Source: Caproicibacter sp046707225 (GTDB lineage Bacteria; Bacillota; Clostridia; Oscillospirales; Acutalibacteraceae). From it: DNA of 5,979 bases. The notes under the pieces are model-generated. The model was not told the origin of the DNA, searched no databases, and saw only the letters and a program-made list of their open reading frames with translations. The stretch covers positions 1-5,979 of the forward strand of contig NZ_JBJKOP010000042.1 in the NCBI RefSeq assembly GCF_046707225.1, written 5' to 3'. Shown here piece after piece: positions 4,001 through 5,979 of this stretch; the first letter of the stretch is position 1; every line of letters starts with the position of its first letter. The position numbers were made by a program, and so were the translations under genes.

Positions 4001-5979
4001 GATTGACGCGAGGTCTCAGACAAAAGGCATTGGCATTGGCGGCATTGCAGGATATTTGTCCGGTAAGATAACAAACTGTTATAATACCGCTGTAATCCAC
4101 AGTTCTTCAGACAAGGTCGGCGGCATTGCAGGCCAAGTCGGCAACTCCGCTGAAACCGATCCCTCAGTAATCAGCACCTGCTATAATACAGGGAATTTGG
4201 ATATTGGTAGCGGTAGCGATATGCATGATGTTGGCGGAATAGTTGGTGATTTAGGAGATAATTCGGTTTCCCTCTGCTATAACCTTGGAAATGTCCACTC
4301 CAGAGGCGGCATTATGGGTAATACAGTGTATGGTGCGTCGGTTTCCAAGTGCTATTACACCAATACATCCGGCGGCGGAGGTTTTGATGATAGTGGCACG
4401 ACTGCCTTTATATCCTATAAAAGCCAGATGGATAAGGGCAGCACAGCAGATATGAAAGAAGTTGCCTTTGCGGATTTAGACCCGGATTTTAAAGCCGCGT
4501 TTGGAATTACCGACGTTCAGTATCCGGATGGATATGAATCCTCCGACACGGATGTTTTAACGGTAAAGGATAAAACCGTAACAGCCGTGGAGGTCGGGGA
4601 TGCAGAGGTCAGAGGAACAGCGGGCGAACATTCCAATGCTAAAATCATCATTTCACAAAATGCGCTGAATATGACCGACGCATCCGGATTTAAAGATGCG
4701 GGAACGGAGAAGGTCTCTAATGTGGTCGGTTTACCGGTGAGTGTTGTGGTTTTGCCGAAATTCACCGCCTTTTCCGTCAAAGCGGGTGACGGTAAGAATT
4801 ATACAGGGAAAATTGATAATTCAAAAAATACTGTTTGGGTTAAGGTCCCGGATGGGACGGACATCAGCAGCCTGGTTGCGACGTTTACCGTGAACGCCGA
4901 TGCCGGGGATGTATCTGTATATGCCGATGGCAAAGAACAAAAAAGCGGCAGTACACAAATTGATTTTTCAGAGGATAAAACATACAGCATTTCTGGAAAG
5001 AGCGGATATCGCGATTATACGGTCGTGGTTGCGCCGGAAAGCAAATCCCTTGCCGGGATAGACGATTACAGCATTGAAATTGGCGACAGCGATTACGCCG
5101 GAACCATTGACGAAGACAAAAAGACAATCAGTGTAACGGTGCCCTATGGAACAGATTTGACGAAACTGGTCGCTGACTTTTCCGCATCCAACGGGTCGGA
5201 CGTCACGGTCGGCGAAGCCGCGCAGGAAAGCGGTACGACGGAAAACGACTTCAGCAGTCCGGTTTCCTACAAGGTGACAGGGCTTGACAAATCAACAGAG
5301 ACTTACACGGTCAAAGTCACTTGTGCCGATAAATCAGAAAAGAGCCTGACCCATTTCGAACTTTCTGACGGCGACGATACCTATCAGGGGAAAATTGATC
5401 AGAAAGATCACACCATTACCGTGATCGTATCGGAAGATTCGAATGTCTCCAGCCTGATTGCCGCTTTTGACACCCTGGCGCCGAATGTGAAAGTGGGAGA
5501 CAAGGAGCAGACAAGTGGAACAACAGCAAACGACTTTACCAACACGGTTACTTACACTGTGACCGCAGCGGATGATTCCACGCAGGATTACAAGGTAACC
5601 GTTACGGTTGAGGGAGAATCTTCGTGCGGGTTCCAGTCCTTTTCTTTGACAGACAAAGACGACAACACCTATACCGGAACCATTGATAAAGAAAAACACA
5701 CCATCGCGGTCACCGTTCCTTCCGGGACGGACGTCACGGAACTGATCGCGAAATTTGAAGCAACCGCCGATGCGACCGTTACAGTTGAAAAAAGCAAGCA
5801 GGAAAGCGGAACGACGAAAAACGATTTTACCGACTCGGTCACCTATACGGTTAAAGCGGCGGACGGAACAACGCAGGACTACAAGGTGACTGTAAAAGTG
5901 GCAAGCGGAGCCGAATTCCAATCCTATTCTCTGAAAGAGAAAGACGGAAGCGACTATTATACCGGAACCATTGACAAAG
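873..5979 (+). CDS. Giant secreted GLUG-repeat / Ig-like repeat surface protein (3' end outside window)
   Basis: An uninterrupted frame of 1702 codons begins at ATG 873 behind GGAGG and is still open at the right edge. Domains in order: signal peptide (1-48); beta-rich, possibly Fn3-like region (about 52-180); beta-helix module 1, with lead-in 187-309 (FTIKTAAQLAGLA, then WTPIG and CGSFDGG) and nine GLUG units (310 to about 556); linker closing with GYPVLRSFGY; module 2, with lead-in 657-783 (GDGTESKPYIIRNAYQM, then WKAIG and KGNLDGNHCTISG) and twelve GLUG units (784 to about 1166); Big_2-like segment (about 1220-1260, TVKDKTVTAVEVGDAEV); and DUF5018/cadherin-like repeats from 1295. GLUG units stack as right-handed beta-helix rungs in secreted proteins of Bacillota and other bacteria. 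Their exact role is usually unknown, and adhesion, glycan binding or matrix binding is inferred here. No catalytic residues are evident. An SLH, LPXTG or similar anchor would lie beyond the window. The gene probably has its own promoter in the long upstream gap. Confidence 0.93.
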   Translation, partial: MTEKVKKHLWSWKPILAFKQTGKKALALLLSAALVITTMPVIQMPVSAEETADAAVQDSGYIAGKDGFHVVAYDESARIEIPFVSGAKNYKVYLSQTEGLTDFSGASCVLNSDTYQSYTYAVNGNKDAANDSKTISIGYSDSEDNTYDFYLVTNDGSADTVQDSAEVKTRSTADATWTTPGHYDTGWYGDGSASEFTIKTAAQLAGLAVLTDGLNGETTTDFTGKTIHLASSVDLSAYLWTPIGTSDNHFCGSFDGGNYDGGKYTVQNVVTGLHTNDSKPSYQGLFGDVGNGFIIQNVGVVSGNINGCKYVGGVVGYASNGTLSNSYQTGTVSSSGSYSYSGGVIGYAADDTVTNCYNTGSVRGDSVGGIAGFFGGSTVTNCYNTGAVSSTGERIGGVVSDATNSTMTNCYNTGAVSGSGRYVGGIVSAISSGSSLTNCYNTGAVSGSSKYVGGIVSMINFGSSLTNCYNTGAVSGTGDNVGGVAGSASGQTTNCYNIGAVSGKGDNVGGVAGSASGQTTNCYNTGAVSGTGDNVGGVAGSSSRTIKNAYSIGQVNGVLGGQYYNSTGTLDSSVSSKDDLINKVISDDGSDFIASPTNYAQYPLYDHKENGLFKDTNPVNQGYPVLRSFGYTDSTDAKGFSPATITVEDGKITVDSDYGDGTESKPYIIRNAYQMDLVRSYTQTKDVYFKLAGNVDISPAQYNKTPDENGSWTSSDSWKAIGDQFDHFKGNLDGNHCTISGMFLSSGGVLDDAEGLFAYTVWGTIQDLGTAASNMTANGKRFTYLGSIAGFGSGTIRNCYNAGTVSSYGSTSTCELGGIVGRANYYDSSESAFISTTFENCYNSGTVIGNGNNAIIGGVVGCSDNHISGVEYQSTLSCCYNSGAVTGSSPENSGTTGGVAGLWYGSFTDSFNVGKVSSTSSTSSPCCTGGVAGKVIAASDTNNIQKNCYNLGTVSNDGTDNWSGGVFGNCGGSLYTTTGLVSNCYNAGTVYTDGAAGGVAGGIYHADVQNCYNIGKVNGISDVGGIGGGVGNATLQSCYNTGVIDARSQTKGIGIGGIAGYLSGKITNCYNTAVIHSSSDKVGGIAGQVGNSAETDPSVISTCYNTGNLDIGSGSDMHDVGGIVGDLGDNSVSLCYNLGNVHSRGGIMGNTVYGASVSKCYYTNTSGGGGFDDSGTTAFISYKSQMDKGSTADMKEVAFADLDPDFKAAFGITDVQYPDGYESSDTDVLTVKDKTVTAVEVGDAEVRGTAGEHSNAKIIISQNALNMTDASGFKDAGTEKVSNVVGLPVSVVVLPKFTAFSVKAGDGKNYTGKIDNSKNTVWVKVPDGTDISSLVATFTVNADAGDVSVYADGKEQKSGSTQIDFSEDKTYSISGKSGYRDYTVVVAPESKSLAGIDDYSIEIGDSDYAGTIDEDKKTISVTVPYGTDLTKLVADFSASNGSDVTVGEAAQESGTTENDFSSPVSYKVTGLDKSTETYTVKVTCADKSEKSLTHFELSDGDDTYQGKIDQKDHTITVIVSEDSNVSSLIAAFDTLAPNVKVGDKEQTSGTTANDFTNTVTYTVTAADDSTQDYKVTVTVEGESSCGFQSFSLTDKDDNTYTGTIDKEKHTIAVTVPSGTDVTELIAKFEATADATVTVEKSKQESGTTKNDFTDSVTYTVKAADGTTQDYKVTVKVASGAEFQSYSLKEKDGSDYYTGTIDK
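1431..1799 (+). other. Lead-in of beta-helix module 1 (residues 187-309)
   Basis: This is the conserved entry segment found before many GLUG arrays. WYGDGSASEFTIKTAAQLAG matches the common 'GDGS...F.I.TA.QL..L' opening. It is followed by a strand-rich LASSVDLSAYLWTPIG and then CGSFDGG, YQGLFG and IIQNVGVVSG. The same series (GDGT, YIIRNAYQM, WKAIG, GNLDGN, GLFA, IQDLG) recurs at 2841-3221, so the protein contains two paralogous copies of a whole module, not just of the short repeats. It likely forms the N-terminal cap and first rungs of the helix. Confidence 0.7.
2136..2309 (+). repeat. Tandem 87-bp repeat pair (GLUG units 5 and 6)
   Basis: Two consecutive 87-bp units (2136-2222 and 2223-2309) both start TATGTCGGCGGCATCGTGAG and share TCCAGTCTGACGAACTGCTA and the bases after it. 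They differ mainly in the four codons after GTGAGC and in the last few codons of the unit. The upstream unit 4 has the same GTGAGC and most of the same TNCYNTGAVSG coding sequence. The pair is best read as a duplication older than the neighbouring 81-bp pair. Confidence 0.75.
2310..2471 (+). repeat. Near-perfect tandem 81-bp repeat pair (GLUG units 7 and 8)
   Basis: Copies 2310-2390 and 2391-2471 match at 78 of 81 positions by direct comparison. The differences are ATC versus ACC in the CYN(I/T)G codon and two bases in GGTAAA versus GGCACA. A third copy starts at 2472 with AATGTCGGCGGCGT and then diverges. The unit is a multiple of three, so gain or loss of a copy keeps the frame. The high identity makes this the youngest part of the array and a likely site of slippage or unequal recombination. 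Confidence 0.88.
2541..2840 (+). other. Linker between the two beta-helix modules (residues 557-656)
   Basis: After the last GLUG unit of array 1 comes GGQYYNSTGTL, then a mixed charged segment SSKDDLINKVISDDGSDF, and then NQGYPVLRSFGY. A 'YYN ... GYPVL' sequence is the usual exit of GLUG regions, so this closes module 1. The following GFSPATITVEDGKITVDSDY is a short strand-rich spacer before the second GDGT entry motif. No separate domain is recognised. Confidence 0.55.
2841..3221 (+). other. Lead-in of beta-helix module 2 (residues 657-783)
   Basis: This is the second copy of the module entry: GDGTESKPYIIRNAYQMDLV, then VYFKLAGNVDIS, then SWKAIGDQFDHFKGNLDGNH, CTISGMF, EGLFA and GTIQDLG. 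It parallels residues 187-309 in order and spacing but has little nucleotide similarity to it. Compared with the first copy it has the more complete 'G.LDGN...I.GM' signature. It leads directly into YLGSIAGFGSGTIRNCYN, the first rung of array 2. Confidence 0.7.
3222..4370 (+). repeat. GLUG repeat array 2: twelve units, diverged
   Basis: Units start near 3222, 3315, 3435, 3558, 3651, 3756, 3855, 3939, 4035, 4116, 4230 and 4302. They range from about 24 to 41 residues because of variable loops. Each has a GG(I/V).G-type motif followed by CYN.G; eleven of twelve keep the cysteine, the exception being TDSFNVG near 3600. The last unit degenerates to SKCYYTNTSGGGG. Unlike array 1, units share the protein motif but not long DNA identity, and codons lean to AAT, GGA, ATT and GTT. 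Extra cysteines occur in the loops (STCELG, VVGCSD, SCCYN, SPCC, GNCGG). Confidence 0.88.
3621..3647 (+). repeat. Three tandem 9-bp units in a serine-rich loop
   Basis: AGTTCTACG, AGTTCTACA and AGTTCTCCG follow each other and encode SST, SST, SSP. They lie in the loop between the cysteine-less unit and the next GG motif of array 2. The in-frame 9-bp period suggests local slippage lengthening a flexible turn of the beta-helix. Confidence 0.6.
4371..4754 (+). other. Exit segment and Big_2-like Ig domain (residues 1167-1294)
   Basis: After array 2 comes a mixed segment (ISYKSQMDKGSTADM, then FADLDPDFKAAFGI). Then DTDVLTVKDKTVTAVEVGDA follows, which fits the bacterial Ig-like group 2 pattern 'S.D..V.TV..G.VTAV..G.A.I.A'. 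The remainder (AKIIISQNALNMTD, then VVGLPVSVVVLP) is strand-rich. It joins the rigid beta-helix to the C-terminal chain of sandwich domains. The Big_2 assignment is moderate because the segment is short and its end is unclear. Confidence 0.5.
4755..5979 (+). repeat. Tandem ~96-residue beta-sandwich repeats (DUF5018 / cadherin-like), last one cut
   Basis: Repeats start near 4755, 5043, 5337, 5625 and 5910 (residues 1295, 1391, 1489, 1585, 1680), with periods of 95-98 residues. The shared pattern is F..F.L.D.D..YTGTID, then K.TI.VTVP.GTD...L.A.F, then V.V....Q.SGTT.NDFT, then V.YTV.A.D.STQDYKVTV. This resembles DUF5018 and cadherin-like beta-sandwich domains of secreted bacterial proteins, which usually act as stalks. 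The first copy is the most diverged (SGSTQIDFSEDKTYSISG). Copies 3 and 4 are closest, and the start of copy 5 (CTATACCGGAACCATTGA) repeats copy 4 at DNA level. More copies probably follow beyond the edge. Confidence 0.8.

Noticed and set aside
3687..4100. Minus-strand 137-codon open frame opposite array 2.
   Set aside because: Its repetitive Asn/Ala/Ile composition mirrors the antisense of the GLUG repeats, it has no ribosome-binding site, and it matches no family I know.
5334..5921. Minus-strand 195-codon open frame opposite the C-terminal repeats.
   Set aside because: Its periodic sequence follows the ~96-residue repeats on the plus strand, and the plus-strand frame has strong domain patterns and no interruption. 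It is an antisense shadow.

Overview
The window looks like a piece of a Gram-positive, Clostridia-like (Bacillota) chromosome. This rests on a GGAGG ribosome-binding site, an AT-rich intergenic region beside a moderately GC-rich gene, a long Gram-positive-type signal peptide, and a very large secreted protein built from GLUG and Ig-like repeats. The taxonomic call is an inference; no rRNA or marker gene is present.

Layout. Positions 3-128 hold the last 41 codons of a gene entering from the left, followed 30 bases later by a long nested hairpin (159-219) that probably ends its transcript. Positions 220-857 are an AT-rich stretch with no gene I can support. It contains an 8-bp inverted repeat (532-553) and an 11-bp-spaced pair of TGTTGTGC direct repeats (764-782).

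The rest of the window, 873 to the right edge, is one uninterrupted plus-strand reading frame of at least 1702 codons that runs off the end. Its order is: signal peptide (residues 1-48), an all-beta N-terminal region (about 52-180), a first beta-helix module (lead-in 187-309, then nine GLUG repeats, 310 to about 556), a linker, a second beta-helix module (lead-in 657-783, then twelve GLUG repeats, 784 to about 1166), a Big_2-like Ig segment (about 1220-1260), and then four complete and one incomplete beta-sandwich repeats of about 96 residues that resemble DUF5018 / cadherin-like domains. This is the architecture of a surface-exposed or secreted adhesin-like or carbohydrate-interacting protein. 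No catalytic motif is visible, and the C-terminal anchoring region lies outside the window.

The most interesting signals are inside this gene. The first GLUG array is GC-rich and nearly identical from unit to unit, including an 81-bp tandem pair with three differences. The second array is diverged and more AT-rich in codon choice. One gene therefore carries two copies of the same fold with very different repeat histories, and the first array looks like a recent, possibly copy-number-variable expansion.
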